21,163 bases of DNA from JBBQTQ01 sp038213135 (GTDB taxonomy: Bacteria > Actinomycetota > Thermoleophilia > Gaiellales > Gaiellaceae), in contig JBBQTQ010000044.1 in NCBI GenBank assembly GCA_038213135.1, forward strand, positions 1 through 21,163, written 5' to 3'. How positions within the stretch are numbered: position 1 is the stretch's first letter; every line of letters starts with the position of its first letter. The position numbers and the translations under genes are program-made. Shown piece by piece: positions 7,023 to 14,470 of this stretch. The notes under the pieces are model-generated. The model ran no database searches. It saw only the letters and a program-made list of their open reading frames with translations, and had not been told where the DNA came from.

Positions 7023-8558
7023 CTAGCGACCTACAAGCTCGGCAGCATCACCGGAAGAGGCGCCCAGCTCGTCGACGAGCGGCGCCTCCTCGAAGCCCTT
7101 TCGCAGCGGCACTTCGCGAATCCCGAATGCTGCGATCGCGAGCACGAGCACGCAGACGAGCGCGGCCGCGAGGAAGGCCGGATGCAAGGCGCTGGCGAGC
7201 GAGGCGCGGAGAGCCGGCGGAAGGCGATGCGCGATGTTGTTGCCCCGCACTCCGCCCGGCAATCCCTGGTTGACGATCACGCCCATCACCGTCACGCCGA
7301 GCGTCGCGCCGATCGAGCGCGAGAACTGCGTCAGCGCCGTCGCGGAGCCCATCGAGCTGACGGGCACCGAGTTCTGCACCACAAGCACGAAGATCTGCAT
7401 CATCGCGCCGAGGCCGATCCCGGCGATCACCATGTTCCGCGCCGCCTCCCCGTTCGTCGTGTCGACGCCCATCCGCCAGAGGAGCAGCAGACCCGCGCAC
7501 AGAAACACGGGCCCGACGAGCGCATTCAGCCGGTAGCGACCTGTTCGGGAGACGAACTGGCCCGAGAGGATGCTCGTCCCGACCGCGCCGAGCATGAAGG
7601 GGGCGAGGACGACGCCGGAGGATGTCGCCGACGTGCCGATCACCCCCTGCACGAAGAGCGGGACATAGGTGATCGTCCCGAACATCGCCATCCCGACGAG
7701 CCCCATACAGGCCGTCCCCGCGGCGACCGTCCGACGCCGCAGCAGCTCGAAGGGAAGGATCGGCTCGGGGACGCGACGCTCGACGAGCGCGAAGAAGGCC
7801 AGCAGACCTGCGGCTCCCGCCAGCGAGCCGAGCACCTCACCTGAGACCCACGGGTACTGGCGCCCGCCCCAGACGAGCCCCAGCAGGAGCGCAGCGGTGC
7901 CGGCCGCGAGCAGCGCCGCACCGCCGAGATCGAGCGAATGCTCGCGCCGTGCGGCGCGCTTCGGCATCGCAATCACGATCACGACCAGCGCGACGACGCC
8001 CACCGGCAGGTTGACGTAGAAGATCCAGCGCCAGCTCGTGTTGTCCACGATCAGCCCGCCGATCGCCGGCCCGATGATCGACGAGGCCGCAAAGGTCGCG
8101 CCGATCAGCCCCTGATAGCGGCCGCGGTCGCGCGGCGGCACGATGTTCGCGACGGTTGCCAGGGCGAGCGGGAAGAGGCCGCCGGCGCCGAGCCCCTGGA
8201 TGGCGCGGAACGCCACCAGCTCGATCATGTTCTGCGCCAACCCGCACAGGACCGAGCCGAGCAGGAAGATCGTGATCGAGGCGACGAAGAGCGGCCGCCG
8301 CCCGTAGATGTCGCCCAGCTTTCCGTAGAGCGGCACGCTGACGGTGGTCGTCAGCATGTACGCGGTGAAGACCCACGAATAGCTCGAGAGCCCGCCGAGG
8401 TCGGAAACGATTCGCGGCAGCGCCGTTGCGACGATCGTCTGGTCGAGCGCGGCGAGCGTCAGCGCTGCCATCAACGCCGCGTAGATCGCCAGGATCCGGC
8501 CGATGGTGAAGCGGTAGCCCTCGGGCTTGCTCGCCAGCCGCTCTCGCAGCGGAGTCAC
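7023..8558 (-). CDS. MFS exporter, DHA2 (EmrB/QacA) family, copy 1
   Basis: A 511-residue, 14-TM drug:H+ antiporter-type permease. Motif D1 is LDQTIVATALP (D39 in TM1), motif A is GKLGDIYGRR (79-88), and motif C is GPAIGG. The segment WRWIFYVNLPVG is shared with its neighbour. It is predicted to export hydrophobic or cationic compounds across the plasma membrane; the substrate is unknown. The GTG start at 8558 lies 9 bp after the stop codon of the preceding, closely similar MFS gene. It is the last gene of a four-gene minus-strand operon (methyltransferase, EamA, MFS, MFS). The two transporters are clear tandem paralogues, differing mainly at their termini. Confidence 0.9.
   Translation of the reverse strand: MTPLRERLASKPEGYRFTIGRILAIYAALMAALTLAALDQTIVATALPRIVSDLGGLSSYSWVFTAYMLTTTVSVPLYGKLGDIYGRRPLFVASITIFLLGSVLCGLAQNMIELVAFRAIQGLGAGGLFPLALATVANIVPPRDRGRYQGLIGATFAASSIIGPAIGGLIVDNTSWRWIFYVNLPVGVVALVVIVIAMPKRAARREHSLDLGGAALLAAGTAALLLGLVWGGRQYPWVSGEVLGSLAGAAGLLAFFALVERRVPEPILPFELLRRRTVAAGTACMGLVGMAMFGTITYVPLFVQGVIGTSATSSGVVLAPFMLGAVGTSILSGQFVSRTGRYRLNALVGPVFLCAGLLLLWRMGVDTTNGEAARNMVIAGIGLGAMMQIFVLVVQNSVPVSSMGSATALTQFSRSIGATLGVTVMGVIVNQGLPGGVRGNNIAHRLPPALRASLASALHPAFLAAALVCVLVLAIAAFGIREVPLRKGFEEAPLVDELGASSGDAAELVGR
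8002..8038. repeat. 37-bp direct repeat, copy 1 (inside MFS copy 1)
   Basis: Identical over 37 bp to 9514-9550 in the neighbouring paralogue. It encodes the WRWIFYVNLPVG region. Conservation of the protein motif plus recent duplication or gene conversion explains it. Confidence 0.75.
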
Positions 8559-8567
8559 CGCGGGAAC

Positions 8568-10061
8568 CTACCCGGTCGGCTCGAGCCCGCCCTCCACCTC
8601 GAGGCGTCGCCGCAGCGGCCGCTCCTCGAGCCCGAAGACGAGGAGCAGGAACGCCGCGACGCAGACCCCAGCGGCCACGAGGAACGCAGGCCGCATGGCA
8701 TCGGCGAGCTCCGCGCGGAAGAGCGGCGGCAGCGCCTGCGGCTCGGCGGCGCGCGGCACCCGTCCAGGCGGGAGGCCGGCGCTGACGATCGCGCTCAGCA
8801 CCGCCACCCCGATCGTGCCGCCGATCGTTCGCGCGAACTGGATCAGCGCAGTGGCGGAGCCCATCTGCCCCGCCGGCACCGCGTTCTGGACGACGAGCAC
8901 GAGGACCTGAATCACGAGGCCGAGCCCAACGCCCGCCAAGACCGCGTAGAGCGCGGCGCGGCCGGTCGTCGTGCCGAGGCTCATCCGCGAGAACAGGAAC
9001 AGCGCCGCGGCGAGCACCGCGAATCCGAGCAACGCGTTCGCCTTGTAGCGCCCGCTGCGCGAGACCCAGGCGCCCGAGAGAACGCTCGCCCCCGCAGCGG
9101 CGATCAGGAACGGCGTCACGACGACCCCGGAGGCGGAAGCCGACTTCCCCAGCACGCCCTGGACGAAGAGCGGAACGAACGCGATCGTCCCGAGCAGTGC
9201 CATGCCGCCCAGCAGCGTCGCGGCCAGGCCGACCGCTACGGGCCGCGCGCGCAGCAGCACGAACGGGAGGATCGTCTCGCGCGCGCGCCGCTCCACGAGC
9301 GCGAAGACCACGAGCAAGACCGCCGCGGCCGCGAACGCACCGATCACCTCGGCGGAGCCCCAGGCGTAGTCGCGGCCACCCCAGACGAGACCCAGGAGGA
9401 GTGCCGCAGTGCCGCCGGCGAGCACCACCGCGCCCGGGTAGTCGACGGAGCGTCCGGCGCGGCGAGCCTCCCGAGGCTGCGTCAGGGCGACGAGGACGAA
9501 GGCGACTGCGCCGACCGGCAGGTTGACGTAGAAGATCCAGCGCCAGCTCGCCTGGTCGACGAGGAAGCCGCCCAGCGCGGGCCCGGCGATCGAGGCGGCC
9601 GCGAAGGTCGCGCCGACGAGGCCCTGGTAGCGACCGCGTTCGCGCGGCGGGACGATCCCACCGACCGTTGCCAGCGCGAGCGGGAAGATTCCGCCGGCCC
9701 CCAGGCCCTGCAGGCCCCGGAAGACGACGAGCTGGGTCATGTCCTGCGCGGTGCCGCACAGCGCGGAGCCCACGACGAAGATGCCGATCGCCGCCAGGAA
9801 GACGGTTCGCCGGCCGTGGACGTCGGCGAGCTTCCCCGCGAGCGGCGCCGCGACCGTCGCGGCCAGCAGGTAGCCGGTGATCGCCCAGGAGTAGCTCGCG
9901 ACGCCACCGAGGTCAGAGACGATGTGCGGTAGCGCCGTCGCGATGATCGTCTGGTCGAGCGCGGCCAGGAACATCGCGAACATGACGCCGAGGTAGACCG
10001 CGAGCACCCGGCCGAGCGAGTGCTGGTACCCGGGCAGCGTGCGGGCGAGCCGCGACCTCAC
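8568..10061 (-). CDS. MFS exporter, DHA2 (EmrB/QacA) family, copy 2
   Basis: A 497-residue paralogue of the downstream MFS gene with the same 14-TM layout. It has LDQTIIATALP (D36), GKLADVHGRR (76-85) and GPALGG. A cytoplasmic-loop Pro/Arg motif, PPRERGRYQGLVGA, is also present, and the C-terminal tail is acidic. Predicted role: proton-driven multidrug or metabolite efflux. The GTG start at 10061 lies 18 bp beyond the stop of the upstream EamA gene; an AGGAGG overlapping that stop is 14 nt from the GTG, so translation is probably coupled. Lysine or other compatible substrates cannot be deduced from sequence. Confidence 0.9.
   Translation of the reverse strand: MRSRLARTLPGYQHSLGRVLAVYLGVMFAMFLAALDQTIIATALPHIVSDLGGVASYSWAITGYLLAATVAAPLAGKLADVHGRRTVFLAAIGIFVVGSALCGTAQDMTQLVVFRGLQGLGAGGIFPLALATVGGIVPPRERGRYQGLVGATFAAASIAGPALGGFLVDQASWRWIFYVNLPVGAVAFVLVALTQPREARRAGRSVDYPGAVVLAGGTAALLLGLVWGGRDYAWGSAEVIGAFAAAAVLLVVFALVERRARETILPFVLLRARPVAVGLAATLLGGMALLGTIAFVPLFVQGVLGKSASASGVVVTPFLIAAAGASVLSGAWVSRSGRYKANALLGFAVLAAALFLFSRMSLGTTTGRAALYAVLAGVGLGLVIQVLVLVVQNAVPAGQMGSATALIQFARTIGGTIGVAVLSAIVSAGLPPGRVPRAAEPQALPPLFRAELADAMRPAFLVAAGVCVAAFLLLVFGLEERPLRRRLEVEGGLEPTG
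9514..9550. repeat. 37-bp direct repeat, copy 2 (inside MFS copy 2)
   Basis: Identical over 37 bp to 8002-8038. The two copies are about 1.5 kb apart in the same orientation, so recombination between them would fuse the two transporter genes in frame. Confidence 0.75.
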
Positions 10062-10079
10062 GGGCCGGAGGTTAGCCTC

Positions 10080-10979
10080 CTAGTCGACCGACATGGGCAC
10101 GGGTCGCCGGCGCCGCGCCCGCTCCAGAAGGACGCCAGCCAGGATCAGACCGCCGCCGGCGAACTGCAGGCCGCCGATGTGCTCGGAGAGGATCAGCCAG
10201 GCGAAGATCGCGGCCAGGAACGGCTGCAGGTTAGCGACGACGGTCGCGCGCGAAGGACCGACCCGGTCGATCGCCTTGAACCAGAGGATGTTGGTCAGCA
10301 CGAGCGGCCCGACGATCGCGAAGCCGAGGCAGAGCCAGACGAGCCAGTGGAACCCGTAGTTCTGGTGCGCGATCTGAGGCGAGCTGATCGCGAGCAGCGG
10401 AATCGACATCGCCGCGAGCACGACCGCGCTGACCCGGTAGGGCGAGTAGCTCCGCATCAACGGCGTGAGCGTGACCGAGTAGCACGCCCAGCTGAAGGCA
10501 AGGCCGATCGCGCAGAGGTCGCCGCCGAGATGGGCCGTGACGTCGCCGCCGGATCCGAGCGCCACGAGCGCGACTCCGGCGAAGGTGACGAACGCCGCCG
10601 CCCAGAGTCGCGCGGTCGGGCGCTCGAGACCGACGACGAACGAGACGAGCGCAGTGAAGATCGGCGTCGTCCCCAGGATCAGCGCAACCGTCGTCCCGCT
10701 CGCGAGCTTCAGCGCGTAGACGAACGCGACCTGGTTGCCGAGCAGGATCGCCGACGCCGCCGCGAGCCGGACGAGGCTTCGCCGCTCGCCGATCCGGAAC
10801 GAGCCCTCGAGTCCGTAGGCGATCACGCCGGACAGGATCACGGCGCCGCCGTAGCGAATCGAGCCGTACGCCAGCGGCTGGAACCCGTGCGTCAGCACGT
10901 ACTTCGTGACCGTGACGTTGAAGGCCCAGATCAGGACCGTGCCGAGCAGCATCGCGTCGACGCGCGAGACGCCGCGCAT
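10080..10979 (-). CDS. EamA/DMT-superfamily permease
   Basis: A 299-residue membrane protein with two EamA repeats (about 10-140 and 150-290) and ten predicted helices. It starts MRGVSRVDAMLLGTVLIWAFNVTVTKYVL and includes FRIGERRSLVRLAAASAILL, ALILGTTPIFTALVSFVVGLERP and ATVVANLQPFLAAIFAWLILSE, all typical of the drug/metabolite transporter superfamily. It probably exports a small metabolite or amino acid; the substrate is unknown. Its ATG immediately follows the TGA of the upstream methyltransferase (TGAATG), so it is very likely translated by coupling in the same operon as the two MFS exporters. Confidence 0.9.
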   Translation of the reverse strand: MRGVSRVDAMLLGTVLIWAFNVTVTKYVLTHGFQPLAYGSIRYGGAVILSGVIAYGLEGSFRIGERRSLVRLAAASAILLGNQVAFVYALKLASGTTVALILGTTPIFTALVSFVVGLERPTARLWAAAFVTFAGVALVALGSGGDVTAHLGGDLCAIGLAFSWACYSVTLTPLMRSYSPYRVSAVVLAAMSIPLLAISSPQIAHQNYGFHWLVWLCLGFAIVGPLVLTNILWFKAIDRVGPSRATVVANLQPFLAAIFAWLILSEHIGGLQFAGGGLILAGVLLERARRRRPVPMSVD

Positions 10980-11720
10980 TCAGCGAACCAGCTCGTGCCA
11001 GAGGAGGTGCCCGCCGCCGCCGGGCTCGACGCGCGGCCGCTCCGGCCGGTCTCCGTCGTAGACCGCCGCGTATTCGAAGGGCGAGACCGCGATCGCGGCG
11101 GCCCACGCCGCGGGCGTCCAGACGGTCATCGGATGCTCCTCTTCGACGACCTCGCCGCTGCGCTCGCCGGTCAGCACCTCGATGCGCGAGCGCTGCCGCT
11201 CCACACCGCCGTCGATCGGCCCCGGCGACCACTCGACCCGGGCGCGGACGCCTGCGCGCTCGACCTCCCACGGCCGCGCCTCGGGTGGCGGCTCATCCGG
11301 GTCGCGGAGGTCGAGCTGGACGAGATAGCGCGCGCCCGGTAGGAGGTGCGCGGCCATGCACCCCAGGTGCCTCGGCAGATCGTCCCGGGTCAGGTGCCCA
11401 AGCGTGTTGATGGGACAGATTGCCGCGTCGAACCGCCTGCCCAGGTCGAAGTCGGCGATGTCCGCCTGGACGAGCTCCGCGTCGTCGCCCAACCGCTTGC
11501 GTGCAGCGGCAAGCATTCCTGGGGAGTTGTCGACGCCGGTCACCGCGAGCCCGCGCGAGACGAGCCGGGCGAGCACTCGTCCGCTGCCGCACCCAGGCTC
11601 CAGCACGCTGGCGCAACCCGGCCCGAAGCGAGCCAGTAGCCAGTCCACCTCGTCTTCGATGTCCCACTCGAACGCGAGGTCGTAGAGGTCGGCGTGCTCG
11701 TCGTACAGCCTCGCGGCCAC
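10980..11720 (-). CDS. Class I SAM-dependent methyltransferase
   Basis: About 246 residues from GTG 11720, starting MAARLYDEHADLYDLAFEWD. The Rossmann-fold motif I is VLEPGCGSG (39-47), the acidic end of beta-2 is VTGVDNS (D64), motif II is LVQADIADFD, and the post-motif helix follows AAICPINTLGHL. The substrate is unknown. The start is uncertain: in-frame ATGs exist at 11762 and 11795, but these run into the divergent gene, and the protein family normally begins at the chosen region. It is first in the minus-strand operon with EamA and two MFS exporters. A role in modifying an exported compound is possible but not shown. Confidence 0.82.
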   Translation of the reverse strand: MAARLYDEHADLYDLAFEWDIEDEVDWLLARFGPGCASVLEPGCGSGRVLARLVSRGLAVTGVDNSPGMLAAARKRLGDDAELVQADIADFDLGRRFDAAICPINTLGHLTRDDLPRHLGCMAAHLLPGARYLVQLDLRDPDEPPPEARPWEVERAGVRARVEWSPGPIDGGVERQRSRIEVLTGERSGEVVEEEHPMTVWTPAAWAAAIAVSPFEYAAVYDGDRPERPRVEPGGGGHLLWHELVR

Positions 11721-11732
11721 GCCTGCATTCAA

Positions 11733-11738
11733 TAGGCT
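11733..11738 (+). promoter_or_regulatory. Candidate leaderless -10 box of the fabL operon
   Basis: TAGGCT is followed by seven bases and then GTG at 11746. It lies in the 25-bp divergent gap shared with the methyltransferase operon. No Shine-Dalgarno is present. Confidence 0.45.
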
Positions 11739-11745
11739 TCGCCGC

Positions 11746-12024
11746 GTGCGCGACCCGCTCATCGAGAGGATCGACGAACTCGTGGGCCCGGCCACGCCGC
11801 ACTTCGCCTACCAGCTGCGCGCGCGGGTCCGGGAGCTGATCGATGGACTGGCCGCCGACCACCCCGCGCGACGCTACGGCGAGGAGAAGATGGAGCTCCT
11901 CGACCGGCTCGGCCATGCCTCTTCGAAAGCGGACGAGGGCCCGCGGGTGGCACGCGACCGCGAGGGCTGGACGCAGATCCCGAGCGCCGCGCCGGCGGAC
12001 GAGCCGCTGCCCCGGCGGCGGTGA
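11746..12024 (+). CDS. Small conserved-looking hypothetical protein
   Basis: A 92-residue, highly charged protein that I do not recognise. It begins MRDPLIERIDELVGPATPHFAYQLRARVRELIDGL and is predicted largely helical up to about residue 62, then has a polar, Pro/Arg-rich tail. No signal peptide, membrane helix or cysteine motif is visible. The evidence that it is real is threefold: a leaderless-type -10 box at the right distance, codon use like its neighbours, and a GTGA overlap joining its stop codon to the start of fabL. It is probably co-transcribed and translationally coupled with fabL; any role in lipid synthesis is only contextual. Confidence 0.65.
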   Translation: MRDPLIERIDELVGPATPHFAYQLRARVRELIDGLAADHPARRYGEEKMELLDRLGHASSKADEGPRVARDREGWTQIPSAAPADEPLPRRR

Positions 12025-12758
12025 CCTTCAAGGGACTCTCCGTCCTCGTCACCGGCGGTTCGCGGGGCATCGGCCGCGAGATCGCACGCCATTTCGCCGA
12101 GCTCGGCGCGACGCGGGTCGCGATCGGCTACCTGCGCAACGACACTGCGGCCGAGGAAACCGCCGCTGAGATCCGCTCGCTCGGAGCCGAGCCCGTGCTC
12201 CTGCGGGGCAACGTCTCCTCCGCTCGGGTGCTCGAGCAGGTGGAGGCGCTCGGGCCGCTGGACGTGCTCGTGCACGCGGCCGCGACCGGGGTGATCCGGC
12301 CGGCCCTCGAGACGACCGACAAGCACTTCGACTGGACGTTGCACGCGAACGCCCGCGCCTTCCTCTCGCTCGTGCGAGCAGCAGCGCCGGCGATGCGACC
12401 GGGAGCGTCGATCGTCGCGATCTCGAGCCTCGGCTCGACCCGCGTGCTCGACAACTACATCCTCGTCGGCACGTCGAAGGCGGCGCTCGAGGCGCTCGTC
12501 CGCTATCTCGCCGTCGAGCTCGCCCCGGGAGGCATCCGCGTGAACGCCGTCTCCGCGGGCGTCGTCGAAACGGACGCGCTCGACCACTTCCCGAACCGCG
12601 AGCAGATGCTCTCCTCTTCGCTCGAGCGAACGCCTGCGGGCCGACTCGTGGAGCCGAAGGACGTCGCCGACGCCGTGGCGTTCCTCTGCTCGTCGTGGGC
12701 GGAGATGATTCGCGGCCAGACGCTCGTCGTCGACGGCGGCTTCTCGCTGCTCGCCTGA
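12021..12758 (+). CDS. fabL: Enoyl-[acyl-carrier-protein] reductase III
   Basis: A 245-residue short-chain dehydrogenase. The cofactor motif TGGSRGIG spans 11-18. The catalytic region NYILVGTSKAALEALVRYLAVELAPGG has Tyr146 and Lys153 separated by six residues, not three; this Y-x6-K spacing is diagnostic of FabL rather than ordinary SDRs. The C-terminal run VETDALDHFPNREQML, TPAGRLVEPKD and MIRGQTLVVDGG closely parallels Bacillus FabL as I remember it. It would reduce trans-2-enoyl-ACP, probably with NADPH, in the last step of fatty-acid elongation. FabL enzymes are known to be relatively insensitive to triclosan. Its GTG start overlaps the preceding stop (GTGA), and its TGA overlaps the next ATG (TGATG), so the three genes form one operon. 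Confidence 0.9.
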   Translation: MTFKGLSVLVTGGSRGIGREIARHFAELGATRVAIGYLRNDTAAEETAAEIRSLGAEPVLLRGNVSSARVLEQVEALGPLDVLVHAAATGVIRPALETTDKHFDWTLHANARAFLSLVRAAAPAMRPGASIVAISSLGSTRVLDNYILVGTSKAALEALVRYLAVELAPGGIRVNAVSAGVVETDALDHFPNREQMLSSSLERTPAGRLVEPKDVADAVAFLCSSWAEMIRGQTLVVDGGFSLLA

Positions 12759-13387
12759 TGGAGCCCACCGACGCGAACCTGCGCGCATGGAACGCGAGCC
12801 GCGCCGGCGGCGACGGGCTGGCGATCGCCGAGCGGATCCGCGCGCTGCTGCCCGACCTGACGGGCCGACACGTTCTCCAGCTCGTCTGCGGCACCGGCGA
12901 GGCAGCCGGCGAGCTCGCCGCCCTCGGCGCCCTCGTCACCGGGGTCGACCTTTCCGAAGACGCGCTCGAGGTCGCCCGGCGGCGGACGCCCAACGCCGTG
13001 TTCCTGCGAGCCCAGCTAGAAGCGCTGCCCGCCGAGTTGCTCCGCGCCCGCTTCGACCTCGTCTACGGCGACGGCGGCCTGCTCGCCGAGGTCAGGGAGC
13101 TCGACCCGTTGTTCTCTCAGATCTCGACCTCGCTCCGCCCTGGCGGCGAGCTGCTCCTCCACGACACCCATCCAGTCGCGGTCTGCCTCGATCCCGCGTC
13201 GCTGCGCTGGCGTGGCGACTACTTCGCCGGCCCGTGGCAGCTCGGCGAGCTCGTCAACGGGCTGGCCGGGACGGGACTCGGCGTCAGGCGCCTCGAGGAG
13301 TTCCGCGACGAGGAGCGGCCCCGGCAGTACGACCCACGTGTTCCGGCCGAGTTCGCGCTCGTCGCGACGAAGCCGGTCAGCGAGTAA
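12758..13387 (+). CDS. Class I SAM-dependent methyltransferase
   Basis: A 209-residue protein from the ATG that overlaps the fabL stop codon (TGATG). Motif I is HVLQLVCGTGEAAGEL (core C44-G47), followed by VTGVDLSED and the acidic loop FDLVYGDGGLL. The later RPGGELLLHDTHPVAVCL matches the beta-5/beta-6 hairpin of methyltransferases of this type. The substrate is unknown. It is the third gene of the operon with fabL, and its last 11 bp overlap the convergent deaminase-family gene. Confidence 0.85.
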   Translation: MEPTDANLRAWNASRAGGDGLAIAERIRALLPDLTGRHVLQLVCGTGEAAGELAALGALVTGVDLSEDALEVARRRTPNAVFLRAQLEALPAELLRARFDLVYGDGGLLAEVRELDPLFSQISTSLRPGGELLLHDTHPVAVCLDPASLRWRGDYFAGPWQLGELVNGLAGTGLGVRRLEEFRDEERPRQYDPRVPAEFALVATKPVSE

Positions 13388-13397
13388 CGGTCAGCGA
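13374..13397. repeat. Short tandem duplication at a convergent gene junction
   Basis: CGGTCAGCGA occurs twice, at 13374-13383 and 13388-13397, separated by GTAA. The 14-bp period spans both stop codons of the convergent pair. Confidence 0.7.
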
Positions 13398-14390
13398 CCG
13401 GCCGACGAAGCTGGCCTCGTGGCCGCGCGCGTTGGCCTCCTGCAACTCCTCTTCGTCGAGCGCCCCGATCCGGACGAGCAGGTCGAGCTCGTCGCGCAGA
13501 TGGGTACGCATCATCTCCGGCCCGTCCGTGGCAATCGTGAAGCGCACACCGTGCTCGACGAAGGCGCGCACCGTGTCGCGCACCTCGTCCTCGCCCGCGA
13601 GCGCCTTCGTCAGCAGGTTCGAGGTCGGGCAGATCTCGAGGACGACGCCCGATTCGCGGAGCGCCGCCATCAGCTCGGGGTCGCGCGCGGCGAGGATCCC
13701 ATGCCCGATCCGCTCGGGCCGCAGCGTCTCGACGACCTCTCCGATCTCCTCGAGCCCGTATGCGCCGCCCTCCTCGCCGACGTGGATCGTCACGCCGAGC
13801 CCGGCCCCGCGTGCCTCCTCGACGAGGGGAGCCAGCGCGGCGTACGGGTAGCGGGCGCCGTCGGGTCGCGGCCCGGCGATGTCGATCCCGACGACGCCGC
13901 GAGACGCCCAGCTGATCGCCTTCTCGACGATCACCTCGTTCTGCCTCGCGTCAAACGTCCTGTCCATCATCAGAATCAGGCCGGCGCGCACCTGCGGGTA
14001 CTCGAGGCTCGCGCGGTCGAGGCCGCGGATCGCGGCGAGGATGATGTGGTCGAGATCGCGCTCGCCGCCACGGTTGCGCTTCATGGGGTTGAAGCGCAGT
14101 TCGAGCGTGGTGATGCCCTGCGAGCGGTAGGCGCCGCCGATCGCCCCGTGTACCGAGCGCTCGACCGCGAGCGGGCTCGACTGGATCAGCTCCGTCCAGT
14201 GGTAGATCGCGTCGAGCGCGTCGAGGTTCTCGACACCTCGCGGATCGGAGACCGTGACGAGCCGGTCGAACTCCCAGAAGTCCTTGACCGGCAGGGCGAT
14301 GCCCTGCTCGTGCGCGAGGCTCCAGAGGATGTCGGAGGCGACCGAGCCGCCGAGATGCGTGTGCAGCTCCGCGAGCCCGGCTCGTGCCAC
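13377..14390 (-). CDS. Adenosine deaminase-family amidohydrolase, substrate uncertain
   Basis: A 337-residue TIM-barrel metal hydrolase from GTG 14390. Zinc-site motifs are ELHTHLGGS (H10, H12), IHVGEE (H203, the catalytic Glu nearby), RIGHG, ICPTSN and ATDGPEMM. The last normally reads TDDP in adenosine deaminases: the first Asp (D289, zinc ligand) is kept, but the second, which contacts the purine ring, is Gly290. Deamination of adenosine or a related purine (for example an aminofutalosine-type nucleoside) is therefore possible, but the exact substrate is open. The longer in-frame ATG at 14456 would add a 22-residue tail lacking family similarity and is rejected. GTG 14390 has a near-match AAGACT six bases upstream. 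It is convergent with a methyltransferase gene. Confidence 0.8.
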   Translation of the reverse strand: MARAGLAELHTHLGGSVASDILWSLAHEQGIALPVKDFWEFDRLVTVSDPRGVENLDALDAIYHWTELIQSSPLAVERSVHGAIGGAYRSQGITTLELRFNPMKRNRGGERDLDHIILAAIRGLDRASLEYPQVRAGLILMMDRTFDARQNEVIVEKAISWASRGVVGIDIAGPRPDGARYPYAALAPLVEEARGAGLGVTIHVGEEGGAYGLEEIGEVVETLRPERIGHGILAARDPELMAALRESGVVLEICPTSNLLTKALAGEDEVRDTVRAFVEHGVRFTIATDGPEMMRTHLRDELDLLVRIGALDEEELQEANARGHEASFVGRSLTVTR

Positions 14391-14400
14391 GCGGCGAGTC

Positions 14401-14416
14401 TTACACAGGTTTGTAA
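14401..14416. promoter_or_regulatory. Inverted repeat, candidate operator
   Basis: TTACA-CAGGTT-TGTAA is a 5-bp inverted repeat with a 6-bp spacer. It lies in the 80-bp divergent gap between the deaminase-family gene and the secreted Ig-like gene, adjacent to the likely deaminase promoter. AT-rich against its background. Confidence 0.4.
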
Positions 14417-14460
14417 GCGGGTCGGAGAAGGGTACGTCCACAAAGCGAACCGTCAACGTT

Positions 14461-14465
14461 GGAGG
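14461..14465 (+). promoter_or_regulatory. Shine-Dalgarno of the Ig-like protein gene
   Basis: GGAGG sits five bases before ATG 14471 and decides that start over the ATG at 14459. This is the best-placed ribosome site in the window. Confidence 0.75.
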
Positions 14466-14470
14466 TTTCG

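Noticed and set aside
7837..9759. Long minus-strand open frame spanning both MFS genes
   Set aside because: It is a shifted frame of the transporters; the translation is R/G/A-rich and lacks any motif.
7938..9932. Very long plus-strand open frame opposite the MFS genes
   Set aside because: It is antisense to two clear 14-TM transporters; its translation is a low-complexity R/D/E/H-rich string caused by high GC codon bias.
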